A stretch of 64,000 nucleotides of DNA from the NCBI RefSeq assembly GCF_002929275.1, contig NZ_PJIK01000017.1:1-64000 (forward strand), written 5' to 3'. The notes under the pieces are model-generated. The model was given only the letters and a program-made list of their open reading frames with translations, was not told the origin of the DNA and searched no databases. This document shows, piece by piece, positions 7,898 through 15,716 of the stretch. This DNA is from Arthrobacter sp. ZGTC131. GTDB taxonomy: Bacteria > Actinomycetota > Actinomycetes > Actinomycetales > Micrococcaceae. How positions within the stretch are numbered: the stretch's first letter is position 1; each line of letters starts with the position of its first letter. The position numbers and the translations under genes were made by a program.

Positions 7898-9048
7898 ACT
7901 CGACCGTGAACACCACCATGACGGCGACAGCCGGGCAGGTACCGGACGGCGAGGGGAACCAGGCCGACCCGGAGAACATTGCCAAGCCGGGGAACAAGGC
8001 CGACCGCGCAATCAAGCGGCAACGCGTGCTGGACATTCTGGCCGAGTCCGGCCGTGATTCCCTGCTGCTCACCACCAACACCGCGCTGACCTGGTACCTG
8101 GACGGGAGCCGGGTCCACATCAGCCTCGCCGGAGATCCCATCGCGGCGATGCTGGTGGACCGCGACGGCGACCACCTCGTCACGTTCAACAACGAGGCGG
8201 CCCGGATCGCCGCAGAGGAACTGCCCGACGGCGTCGCGCTCCACTCGGTGCCCTGGCACGGCCAGCTGCATGCCGCGGCGGCCATGCTGTCGCCCGGCGG
8301 CAACCCGCTGGCCGAGGCCGAGGTTGCTGCCGAGCTGAGGGCCGCCCGGCAGCAATTCCTTCCCGGCGAAAGCGCCCGGTACGCCCGGCTCTGCGAAGAA
8401 ACTGCCGCCTCTTTGACCGATGTCCTGTCTGAGGCGACGCCCGAAACCACGGAGTTTGGCGTCGCCTCCGCCTTGGCTGCGCGGATTGTGGCCATGGGAG
8501 CCGAACCGCTGGTGCTCCTCTGCAACGGGGCCGGCCGCGGCGAGTTCAGGCATCCGCTGCCTACGCACTCCCCGCTCGGGCGGCGGGCCATGGCCGTGGT
8601 CTGCGCGCGGCGGAACGGACTGGTGGCCAATGTGACCCGCTGGGTCAGGTTCGACGCAGGGACGCCCGCGGAGCTCGACGCCGAATCACGCATCGCCGCG
8701 GTAGAGGCCGAGATCTTTGATGCGACCGTTCCAGGAGCCCAACTCAACGGCGTCTTCGCCGAAATTCGGGAAGCCTACGGCCGGCATGGATTCGGAGCCG
8801 CACAGTGGACCCTTCACCACCAAGGCGGTCCGGCGGGATATGCAGGCCGGGATCCCCGCGCCACTCCTGCCGCCGACGACACTGTGGTCCTCAATCAGCC
8901 CTTTACGTGGAACCCCTCGGGCCCAGGGGTGAAGATCGAGGATACGGTGCAGCTGACGGAGTCCGGCATCGCCGTCCTGAGCGTCGATCCCCGCTGGCCT
9001 ACGGCCCCGGTGAACGGGATCCAGCGTCCGCTGACCTTGCAGCTATGA
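7894..9048 (+). CDS. M24 (creatinase/aminopeptidase-fold) protein lacking canonical metal ligands
   Basis: 384-aa protein of the pita-bread M24 fold, with an N-terminal creatinase-like half and a C-terminal M24 half. The start at 7894 overlaps the preceding stop (ATGA) and has GGGGGA upstream. Family landmarks are clear: FRHPLPT, NGLVANVTRW, LHHQGGPAGY, and GVKIEDTVQLTESG. However, the two metal-binding Asp positions of the DxxxxGYxxDxTR region read Cys and Asn here. The first C-terminal Glu is replaced in the NPSGPG segment. One His (308/309) and the last Glu (349) remain. Peptidase activity is therefore doubtful. It is the last gene of the plus-strand operon and may be a binding or non-metallo enzyme. 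Confidence 0.82.
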   Translation: MNSTVNTTMTATAGQVPDGEGNQADPENIAKPGNKADRAIKRQRVLDILAESGRDSLLLTTNTALTWYLDGSRVHISLAGDPIAAMLVDRDGDHLVTFNNEAARIAAEELPDGVALHSVPWHGQLHAAAAMLSPGGNPLAEAEVAAELRAARQQFLPGESARYARLCEETAASLTDVLSEATPETTEFGVASALAARIVAMGAEPLVLLCNGAGRGEFRHPLPTHSPLGRRAMAVVCARRNGLVANVTRWVRFDAGTPAELDAESRIAAVEAEIFDATVPGAQLNGVFAEIREAYGRHGFGAAQWTLHHQGGPAGYAGRDPRATPAADDTVVLNQPFTWNPSGPGVKIEDTVQLTESGIAVLSVDPRWPTAPVNGIQRPLTLQL

Positions 9049-9055
9049 CCCTCGT

Positions 9056-9160
9056 GCTGCGCGGCTGCGCTGTGCCAATGCCCTGCGTGGCTGAAATGCT
9101 GCCCTGTGCGGCTGCGCTGCGCAAATGCGCTTCGCAACCGTGCGGCTGAAACGCTGTGCA
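9056..9160. repeat. imperfect repeat of a GCGGCTGCGCTG-containing unit
   Basis: Just after the M24 stop, a roughly 45-55 bp unit containing GCGGCTGCGCTG ... GTGGCTGAAA appears twice with variation (about 9064-9106 and 9107-9160). It is not coding and runs into the terminator hairpin. Confidence 0.5.
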
Positions 9161-9199
9161 GTGACGGCGTGGGCGCCAGCTCCCGCCGTCACTGCACAG
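9154..9199. terminator. bidirectional hairpin terminator between convergent genes
   Basis: A perfect 16-bp stem (CTGTGCAGTGACGGCG with CGCCGTCACTGCACAG) and a 14-nt loop lie between the M24 gene (plus) and the enolase-superfamily gene (minus). It can end both transcripts. Confidence 0.8.
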
Positions 9200-9234
9200 G
9201 GCAGTACAGGCCCAGCTTCCCGGGCTTGGATGGT

Positions 9235-10407
9235 CTAAAGAACGGGTGCGGGCTGCTGGAAATCAAATCCCAGCCCCTCCCGGGCAACGAGCGTGAGCCG
9301 GCTGTTGCGGACCTGCACGGGGGAGGCCCCGTCCAGCACGCCAAGCTGCTCAAAGGAGGCGTCCTCGACGTCCTCCACCAGGGTGGGCTCGGCCATGGTC
9401 AACGCAAGCTGGCCGGAGAGTTCCGGCAACAGGTGCGGCATGACCCTGATGCTGTGGGCCCGGGCCAGCTCCACGATACGGCGGAACGGGGTAATGCCGC
9501 CCACGCGAATGATGTTGGGCTGGATGATGTCCACCGCCTCCGCCTCGATGAAGTCGCGGAACCGGTAGATGTTGTGCAGGTTCTCGCCGAGCGCGATGGG
9601 CACCGGTGAATGCTTCCGCAGCCGGCGGTAGGCCCAGAGGTCATCCGCCCGCAAAGGCTCCTCCAGCCATTCCAGTCCGAACTCCCCCAGCACCTCCAGG
9701 GCCCGGAACGTGGCGGGCAGGTCCCAGCGCTGGTTGGCGTCGACCATGAGCTTCCGGCCCGGCCCCAGGACGGTCCGGACGGCGGCCACGCGCTCCGCGT
9801 CCTCCCGGATATCCGGTTTGCCCACCTTGATCTTGACGGCGCTGTGGCCGGCTGCAACCCACCGTTCCACCTGCGCCACGAGCTCTTCGAGCGAGTAGTG
9901 CAGGTTCACGCCCGAACCGTACACCCCCACGGAATCCTGCCGCTGCCCCAGAAGCCCGGTCACGGAGGTTCCGGCGCGACGGGCCTGCAGGTCCCACAGC
10001 GCAAGGTCCACCCCCGCCATGGCGATGGTGGTGAGTCCTCCGCCGCCGGCTTCGTGCAGCCGCTTCCACAGCTGGTCCCACACTCCCTCCGGGTTGGCTT
10101 CGAGCCCCGTGATGAAGGGCGCGACGTCGAAGTCCAGTAGGGCTTTGACGGCCTGCGGACCGATGGTGGGCGTCCAGGAGAAACCGTGCCCCGTACCGCC
10201 GTCGTCCGTCCGTATTTCGGTGACGATCACATGGTTCTCCGGCGCCTCCTCGCCCCAGCTCCGCAAAAGCGGGATGGTGAGATGGCGGGTGGAGAGTCCG
10301 GTGATCCGGGGCAGCGCCCGCACGCCCGCTGGCACTGGCGCTTCAGCCGCTGGCGCTTCTGCCACGGGCGCTGCCGCAACCAGCCCCTCTGCAACTGGCG
10401 AACCCAT
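9235..10407 (-). CDS. enolase-superfamily dehydratase/cycloisomerase (mandelate racemase group)
   Basis: 390-aa protein with a low-complexity Ala/Pro leader (about 28 residues), a capping domain and a TIM barrel. Visible catalytic elements: KIK at 192-194, metal ligands Asp223 (VDAN), Glu249/250 (WLEEP) and Glu275 (GEN), and His325 (MPHLL). At the position where the His-Asp dyad Asp is expected (QPDxxRVGG in many members) the sequence is QPNIIRVGG, so Asn298. With a KdgD neighbour, the likely role is dehydrating an aldarate or opening an aldarolactone to 5-keto-4-deoxy-glucarate; galactarolactone cycloisomerase is an analogous activity. The start overlaps the kdgD stop by one base (TGATG). 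It is the last gene of the minus-strand operon. Confidence 0.85.
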   Translation of the reverse strand: MGSPVAEGLVAAAPVAEAPAAEAPVPAGVRALPRITGLSTRHLTIPLLRSWGEEAPENHVIVTEIRTDDGGTGHGFSWTPTIGPQAVKALLDFDVAPFITGLEANPEGVWDQLWKRLHEAGGGGLTTIAMAGVDLALWDLQARRAGTSVTGLLGQRQDSVGVYGSGVNLHYSLEELVAQVERWVAAGHSAVKIKVGKPDIREDAERVAAVRTVLGPGRKLMVDANQRWDLPATFRALEVLGEFGLEWLEEPLRADDLWAYRRLRKHSPVPIALGENLHNIYRFRDFIEAEAVDIIQPNIIRVGGITPFRRIVELARAHSIRVMPHLLPELSGQLALTMAEPTLVEDVEDASFEQLGVLDGASPVQVRNSRLTLVAREGLGFDFQQPAPVL

Positions 10408-11312
10408 CAGCGGCCGGCCAGCTCGTAGCCCTTGGCCAGGATGGACTTGAGCTGGACCAACTGTTCTTCGGTGGGGTCCACGAGCGGCGCACGGACCGGG
10501 CCTACTGGAAGGCCGCCCAGGCGCAGCCCTGCCTTGATGAGGGAGACGCCAAACCCGGGAGTCTGGTCGCGCAGCCGGACCAGCGGCGCGTAGAAGCCTT
10601 CCAGCAGGGCATGCCGCCGCTCCTCGTCACCGGAGGTGTAGGCGTCGTAGTAGGCGTTGGCGATTTCCGGGGCCATGGCGAACGCCGCCGACGAGTAGAG
10701 CGGGATGCCCAGGCCTCGGTAGGCGCCCTGGGTGAGTTCGGCGGTGAGCAGGCCGTTGAACAGCAGGAAGTCCTCGCGTCCGCTGGCGGCGATGGCAGTG
10801 ACGATCTCCTGCGCCAGCCCGACATCGCCCAGGCCGTCCTTGAAGCCGATCACCTTCGGGTTCGCGGCCAAACGTGCCATCGCGGCCGCCGTGTACGTGG
10901 CGTTCCCGCGGTGGTAGACGATCACCGGCAGGTTGCTGGCCGCGGCCACGGCCTCGATGTATGCCACCAGGCCGTCGGTGGGGCCGGTCACCAGGTACGG
11001 CGGCAGGACCAGCAGGGCGTCCGCACCGGCTTCTTCGGCCACCCGGGCGGCGGCGAGCGCGTGGCCCAGCGGTCCGCCGGCACCGGCAACCACCGGCACC
11101 TGGCCAGCAACGGCTTCGACGGCGGCAGTCACCACGGTGCGCACCTCGTCAATGCTCAGCGCATGGAATTCGCCGGTTCCGCAGGCGGGGAAGACGCCGC
11201 CCGGGCCGTGAGCCAGGCGGGACGTGATGTGCTCCTTGAGGACTTCCACGTCCACGGCCCCCTCCGGTGTGAAGGGTGTGACGGGAAAGAACAGTACGCC
11301 GTCGAATTTCAT
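10407..11312 (-). CDS. kdgD: 5-dehydro-4-deoxyglucarate dehydratase
   Basis: 301-aa member of the DHDPS/NAL class I aldolase family. Diagnostic blocks: FFPVTPF, PACGTGEFHALS, VYHRGN (Tyr133) and GFKDGLGD with the Schiff-base Lys158. The GTGEFHALS block is characteristic of KdgD, which dehydrates and decarboxylates 5-dehydro-4-deoxy-D-glucarate to alpha-ketoglutarate semialdehyde. The start overlaps the upstream SDR stop by 4 bp, and the downstream enolase gene starts on its stop codon, so the three are translationally coupled. The length matches the family (about 300 aa). Confidence 0.9.
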   Translation of the reverse strand: MKFDGVLFFPVTPFTPEGAVDVEVLKEHITSRLAHGPGGVFPACGTGEFHALSIDEVRTVVTAAVEAVAGQVPVVAGAGGPLGHALAAARVAEEAGADALLVLPPYLVTGPTDGLVAYIEAVAAASNLPVIVYHRGNATYTAAAMARLAANPKVIGFKDGLGDVGLAQEIVTAIAASGREDFLLFNGLLTAELTQGAYRGLGIPLYSSAAFAMAPEIANAYYDAYTSGDEERRHALLEGFYAPLVRLRDQTPGFGVSLIKAGLRLGGLPVGPVRAPLVDPTEEQLVQLKSILAKGYELAGR

Positions 11313-12316
11313 GGGGTCTCCTTGGATCCGGTTCCGGCCGCGACCAGCGCGGCGGAGTTCTCATCGTTGAGGGGCTGTGCATGAAGGGGCTGTGCATGAA
11401 GGGGCGATGCACCTTTTGGCTCGGCAAGCTCGGTCCGCCAGCTGCGCCGGGGCTCCCAGCCGAGGAGCTCGCGGGCCTTGGCGATTGAAAATGCCGGGCT
11501 GGTGCCCGTGAGTCCGGCGGCAAGGTGCGAGCTGCCGGGCAGGAACTGCGGCATCAGCTCGGAGAGCGGCGAGGTGGCCAGCGCGTCGGCGGCTCCCACG
11601 AAGAAGGTCTGGCCGTTGGGGATGGTGTCCATCTTTGCCAGCAGCAGGTCCAGGAAGTCCGCCACGTCCCGCGCGTCCACATAGTTGAAGAGGGCCGGCG
11701 CGGACAGCGCCGGATCGGCCAGGCGTTCGCGGAGCGTGTGGCCCTGCTGGGTCGGGGCTCCCGCCCATTCCTCCGGGGAGATGACATAGCAGGGCCGGAA
11801 AGCCGCGTACCGGATAGAGTCCCCCTGGGCGGCGGCAAACATCTGGACGGTCTGCTCGGCGATGAGCTTGGACAGCGCATAGGCGTTCCACGGCCGAGGG
11901 GTGGTCGCTTCGTCCACCGGAAAGCTGTCCGGCAGCCAGCCCGCAGGCGAGCCGTATCCCATGACGGTGGGGCTGCTCGCCGTGATGATCTTGCCAATGC
12001 GCAGTTCCGTTGCCGCGCTGATGACGGCGTAAGCAAGCCTGGTGTTGGTGCTGAAAATGACGTCTTCCGGCTCGCTAAACGGCACGGCGATCGCCGCAAG
12101 GTGGACGACGGCGTCGGGCGTTGTCTCCCGAAGGAGGCGCAAGGGCTCCCCCGGCTCCAGGAGGTCGCCCGTGCGCTGCTCGACGCCGTCGGGCAGTTGG
12201 GCGGCCGGCACGGCGTCCCGGTCCACCGAGATGACATGGTGGCCTGCGGCCGCGAGGCCGGCAACAACGCTGCGCCCCAGCCGGCCGGAACCGCCGGTGA
12301 CAAAAATCCTGCTCAT
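11309..12316 (-). CDS. NAD-dependent epimerase/dehydratase-type SDR (uronate-dehydrogenase-like by context)
   Basis: 335-aa extended short-chain dehydrogenase. It has the Rossmann glycine motif TGGSGRLG at residues 7-14 and a Ser-Tyr-Lys triad in ASSPTVMGYG and YALSK. In an operon with KdgD and an aldarate-type enolase, oxidation of a hexuronate to its lactone (uronate dehydrogenase) is the attractive role, but sequence alone only supports a sugar or sugar-nucleotide SDR. The C-terminal tail contains a repeated PLHAQPLHAQPL stretch encoded by a roughly 15-bp tandem repeat near 11376-11412, probably dispensable. Confidence 0.82.
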   Translation of the reverse strand: MSRIFVTGGSGRLGRSVVAGLAAAGHHVISVDRDAVPAAQLPDGVEQRTGDLLEPGEPLRLLRETTPDAVVHLAAIAVPFSEPEDVIFSTNTRLAYAVISAATELRIGKIITASSPTVMGYGSPAGWLPDSFPVDEATTPRPWNAYALSKLIAEQTVQMFAAAQGDSIRYAAFRPCYVISPEEWAGAPTQQGHTLRERLADPALSAPALFNYVDARDVADFLDLLLAKMDTIPNGQTFFVGAADALATSPLSELMPQFLPGSSHLAAGLTGTSPAFSIAKARELLGWEPRRSWRTELAEPKGASPLHAQPLHAQPLNDENSAALVAAGTGSKETP

Positions 12317-12352
12317 TAGTATGGGTCCTTACTCAGGGTTTGTTGGCGCAGG

Positions 12353-13786
12353 TCACTGGCCGCGGCGAAGGTCGACGCCGAGCCCCAGGTCCGCGGTGCG
12401 GACAGGCAGCCCGGATTCCAGCGACTTGTTGCCCGCGATACCGACGGACACGGAGCGGAGTCCGTCGAGGTATCCGGAGGGGCGTCCCAGGGGGTCCTCG
12501 CCGGGGCCGTTGAACAGATCGGACAGGAGGAGTTCGTCGCCGCCGCCGTGGCCGCCTTCGCCGTTGATGATGGGCACCTCGTAGGCGGGCTCCCAGTGCC
12601 GCTGGACCACCAGGCGTTCGCCGTTGCGCCGGACCTGGTCGTCCTCCTCCACGGGCGTGGCACTCGGATCGACCACCGTCTTCTTGTCGGTGCTGTGGTG
12701 GACCGCGGCGCGCTCCACCACTTCCAGCTCCGCCCGCCCCTCGGTTCCGTTCACGGCCACCCGATAGCCCTCCCACGGGCTGTGCGCGTTGAGCGAGTAG
12801 CTCAGGACCGGACCGCCCTGGTAGTCCACCACCAGGGCCAGGTTGTCCTCGATGGTGATGCCGGTGGTGAAGACGTCCTGGTCGCGGCGGTAACCGTCAA
12901 AGTGCTCGTTGTCGTAGTACAGCGCGCGCAGGCGTTCGTCCTCGCGCAGGTCCAGGACGAAGGGGTCCTGGACCCCTGCTCCGGTAGCTGCATCCGTGCC
13001 TGCGTCCGGAGTGCCGCGCTCGGGCCGGGCACCGAGGCCGCGCTCGGCCGCGTTCTTGTCCCCGTAGAACCTCAGGCCGCCTGAAGCGAACACCCGCTCC
13101 GGAACGTCGTCGATCCACCAGTTGACGAGGTCGAAGTGGTGGGAGGACTTGTGGATCAGCAGGCCTCCGGAGTTCGCCTTCTCGCGGTGCCAGCGGCGGA
13201 AATAGTCGGCGCCGTGCACGGTGTCCAGGACCCAGCTGAAGTCGATGGAAGTGACCTTGCCGATCACGCCGCTCTGGATGATCTCCTTGAGGGCGCTGTT
13301 GCGCGGCGAGTAGCGGTAGTTGAACGTGACCACCACGCTGCGCCCGGTCCGTGCCACGGCATCGGTAATCCGCAGGCACCCTTCGGCGTTGATGGTCAGC
13401 GGCTTCTCCACCACGACGTCGGCGCCGGCTTCGAGCCCTTCCACAATGTAGTCCGCGTGCGTGTAGTCGGGCGTCGTGACCACCACCCGCTCAATGCCGT
13501 TCTCCTTGATGAATGCAGTCAGCTGCCCCGGGTCGAAGGATTCCACCGGCTGGGTCCCGCCGAGTTCCTGAATGAGCTTCTGGTAGAACTCCACGCGGCC
13601 CGGGTTGACGTCGGACAGGCCTACCAGCTCGGCCGCACCGGCATGCCGGCCGTAGATGGCCCGGATGTACATTTCGGAACGTCCCCCTGTGCCGATCAGG
13701 GCGATCCGCGCCCGGCGGACCGCTTTAGGGGCGGTGTCGACGTCGACACTGCTGCCGGGGGTGGCGGTGCTGGCTGTGTTGCCCAT
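12353..13786 (-). CDS. Gfo/Idh/MocA family oxidoreductase
   Basis: 477-aa oxidoreductase. The NAD(P)-binding motif LIGTGGRSEMY (about residues 30-40) is followed by the VVEKPLT signature and the substrate-domain motif HKSSHHFDLVNWW, where the His pair probably sits at the active site. It is the first gene of the minus-strand operon leading to the SDR (36 bp downstream). Its promoter carries the LacI operator at 13856. Likely a cytoplasmic sugar, uronate or glycoside oxidoreductase; the exact substrate is unknown. Confidence 0.9.
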   Translation of the reverse strand: MGNTASTATPGSSVDVDTAPKAVRRARIALIGTGGRSEMYIRAIYGRHAGAAELVGLSDVNPGRVEFYQKLIQELGGTQPVESFDPGQLTAFIKENGIERVVVTTPDYTHADYIVEGLEAGADVVVEKPLTINAEGCLRITDAVARTGRSVVVTFNYRYSPRNSALKEIIQSGVIGKVTSIDFSWVLDTVHGADYFRRWHREKANSGGLLIHKSSHHFDLVNWWIDDVPERVFASGGLRFYGDKNAAERGLGARPERGTPDAGTDAATGAGVQDPFVLDLREDERLRALYYDNEHFDGYRRDQDVFTTGITIEDNLALVVDYQGGPVLSYSLNAHSPWEGYRVAVNGTEGRAELEVVERAAVHHSTDKKTVVDPSATPVEEDDQVRRNGERLVVQRHWEPAYEVPIINGEGGHGGGDELLLSDLFNGPGEDPLGRPSGYLDGLRSVSVGIAGNKSLESGLPVRTADLGLGVDLRRGQ

Positions 13787-13855
13787 GCGGTAAATCCCTT
13801 TCGGAAGGCAGGAACGCTGGCCGCTTGACGGCCCGGAACGGTGCGGGAAGAATAG

Positions 13856-13873
13856 TGAGAAAGCGTTTTCTCA
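13856..13873. promoter_or_regulatory. LacI operator between the oxidoreductase operon and the lacI-type gene
   Basis: TGAGAAAGCGTTTTCTCA is palindromic except at its centre and shares the AAAGCGTTTTC core with the site at 4108. On the minus strand a TATAAC -10-like hexamer lies just upstream. The site would therefore cover the operon start region and could also mediate autoregulation of the divergent regulator. Confidence 0.8.
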
Positions 13874-13966
13874 CCGCGTTATAAGCTTTGTATCAATACT
13901 CTGGCAGCCGCGTCAACCAGTGCCCCGAACGGGGCGGAGGCCGGAGACAGCCCGGAAAGGGGCAGC

Positions 13967-15004
13967 ATGGGCAGGAGAGCCACCACGCGGCGCATCGGCA
14001 TCGCCGACGTCGCACTCAAGGCCGGAGTTTCGCATGCCACGGTGTCGCGGGTCATGAACGGCAACTTCACCGTGGACCCCGCCATCGCCGAGCGGGTGAA
14101 GGCTGCAGCCACCGAACTGAACTACCAGCCGAACCCTGTGGGCCGCAGCCTGGCCCTGGGTAAGACGGACACCATCGGGATTGTGGTGCCGGACCTCTCC
14201 AACCCCACTTTCCAGGCCATCCTTCGCGGGCTCAGCATGGCAGCGGCTCAGGACGGCTACCGGGTACTGATTGCCGACTCTTCGGAGGTCTCCAGCGAGG
14301 AGGCCATCCTCGCCGGCGAGGCGCGGCGCCGGTGCGACGGCCTGGTGCTGTGCGCCCCGCGCATGAGCGACGCCGAACTGGAAGAGCTGGCGCCGTCCCT
14401 GCACCCGATGGTGCTGATCAACCGCAGCACCATGGACACGAAGGCGCCCAGCCTCATGGTGGACTATGGACAGGGCATCCAGGAACTCGCGGAACACCTC
14501 GTGGGCCTTGGCCACACGCAGCTCGCCTTCCTGGCCGGTCCCGAGCGGAGCGCCTCGAACGGGCTGCGCCTGCAGGGGTTGGATAAGTTCAAGGCGGCAC
14601 ACCCGGAGATCGATCTCCGGATGCTCGACGCCGGCTCGAGCTTCGAGGCGGGTCACGAGTCGGTGGATTCAGTCCTGGCCAGCGGGGCCACCGGCGTCAT
14701 GGCCTTCAACGACCTCGTGGCCATGGGCCTGCTGAGCGGCCTCCACGAGCGCGGCGTCCGGGTCCCCGAGGACATTTCCGTGACCGGCTTCGATGACATC
14801 CCCTTTTCGCGCTACACCACCCCCACGCTCAGCACGGCCGCCGTTCCCATCAATGAGCTCGGCCAGCAGGCGTGGCACCGGATGCGGGATTTGATCCGGA
14901 ACGTGTCCCCCGACGCCGGCAACGAAGGACCCACCATATTCCTGCCGCGGCTGGAAGTCCGCGGCAGCACGGGCCCGGTAAGAGCGGAGCGCCGCGCCGG
15001 GTAG
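13967..15004 (+). CDS. LacI-family transcriptional regulator
   Basis: 345-aa repressor. The N-terminal helix-turn-helix IADVALKAGVSHATVSRVMNG and the hinge NYQPNPVGRSLALGKT are canonical, followed by a periplasmic-binding-protein-like effector domain ending near residue 330. AAAGGGG lies before the ATG. It is divergent from the oxidoreductase operon. The presence of four similar operators in the surrounding 14 kb makes it the probable regulator of both ABC transporter units, the hydrolase operon and the KdgD operon, with a pathway sugar or intermediate as effector. Confidence 0.95.
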   Translation: MGRRATTRRIGIADVALKAGVSHATVSRVMNGNFTVDPAIAERVKAAATELNYQPNPVGRSLALGKTDTIGIVVPDLSNPTFQAILRGLSMAAAQDGYRVLIADSSEVSSEEAILAGEARRRCDGLVLCAPRMSDAELEELAPSLHPMVLINRSTMDTKAPSLMVDYGQGIQELAEHLVGLGHTQLAFLAGPERSASNGLRLQGLDKFKAAHPEIDLRMLDAGSSFEAGHESVDSVLASGATGVMAFNDLVAMGLLSGLHERGVRVPEDISVTGFDDIPFSRYTTPTLSTAAVPINELGQQAWHRMRDLIRNVSPDAGNEGPTIFLPRLEVRGSTGPVRAERRAG

Positions 15005-15016
15005 GCGCCGCGCAGG

Positions 15017-15625
15017 CTAGCCCGCCGGCGGAGCCAGGAGGACGTCGACGAGCTGCGTCAAGCCATCCGCCATGTCCACAGTCTTGTCATAGAGCCACTG
15101 CAGCTGCAGACCGTCGAACGCCGCCACCACCAGCCGGGCGAGCATTGTGGCGGACACGTCCGTGCGCACTTCGCCGGCGTCCTGGCGCCGGGTGATGTCT
15201 TGGGCAAGCTCCTCCACCACTTGGGCATAGCGCTCCTGGAAATAGGGGTGGGAATCATGCCCCGGGTCATTTGCGGTGGCTGATGCCACGGCATATAGGG
15301 TGGTGAGCCCCGGTTCCCGGCGGTTCCGCTCGGCGATCGGCGCCAACAGCCGGAGGCCCACTGCCTCCTCATCACTAACGGCCAGGCCGCGCCGGTCCCG
15401 CTCGGCAAGGACCGCCGTCAGCAGTTCCTGCTTGCCCCGGAAGTAGTGGAACAGTGTTGCTTCCTTCACGCCGACCAACTCGGCAACCCGCTTAAGCGCC
15501 GTGCCCTCGAATCCTTCCGTGGCAAAAACATCAGTGGCCGTCTGGATTATCTGTTCGCGGCGCTCCGCCCCTTTTGCGTAAGGGCCGCGGGTCTTGGTCG
15601 GTGACATTGAGTCAGTGTATTTCAC
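15017..15625 (-). CDS. TetR-family transcriptional regulator
   Basis: 202-aa TetR repressor. The N-terminal HTH (QIIQTATDVFATEGFEGTAL followed by VKEATLFHYFRGKQEL) is canonical; the C-terminal ligand domain is divergent. The start is a GTG with AAAGAAAC upstream; an ATG six codons later is the alternative. It is divergent from the MFS/beta-glucosidase operon with 91 bp between starts, so that operon is the likely target. It converges with the lacI-type gene only 12 bp apart. Confidence 0.92.
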   Translation of the reverse strand: MKYTDSMSPTKTRGPYAKGAERREQIIQTATDVFATEGFEGTALKRVAELVGVKEATLFHYFRGKQELLTAVLAERDRRGLAVSDEEAVGLRLLAPIAERNRREPGLTTLYAVASATANDPGHDSHPYFQERYAQVVEELAQDITRRQDAGEVRTDVSATMLARLVVAAFDGLQLQWLYDKTVDMADGLTQLVDVLLAPPAG

Positions 15626-15716
15626 TTGTTTCTTTGAAAATCTAGTCAGACTTGGTTTTTGTCGCTACCATCATTGTCAGGACCCAACGGAGGGTCACTT
15701 TTCGTCAGGAGGCAAT

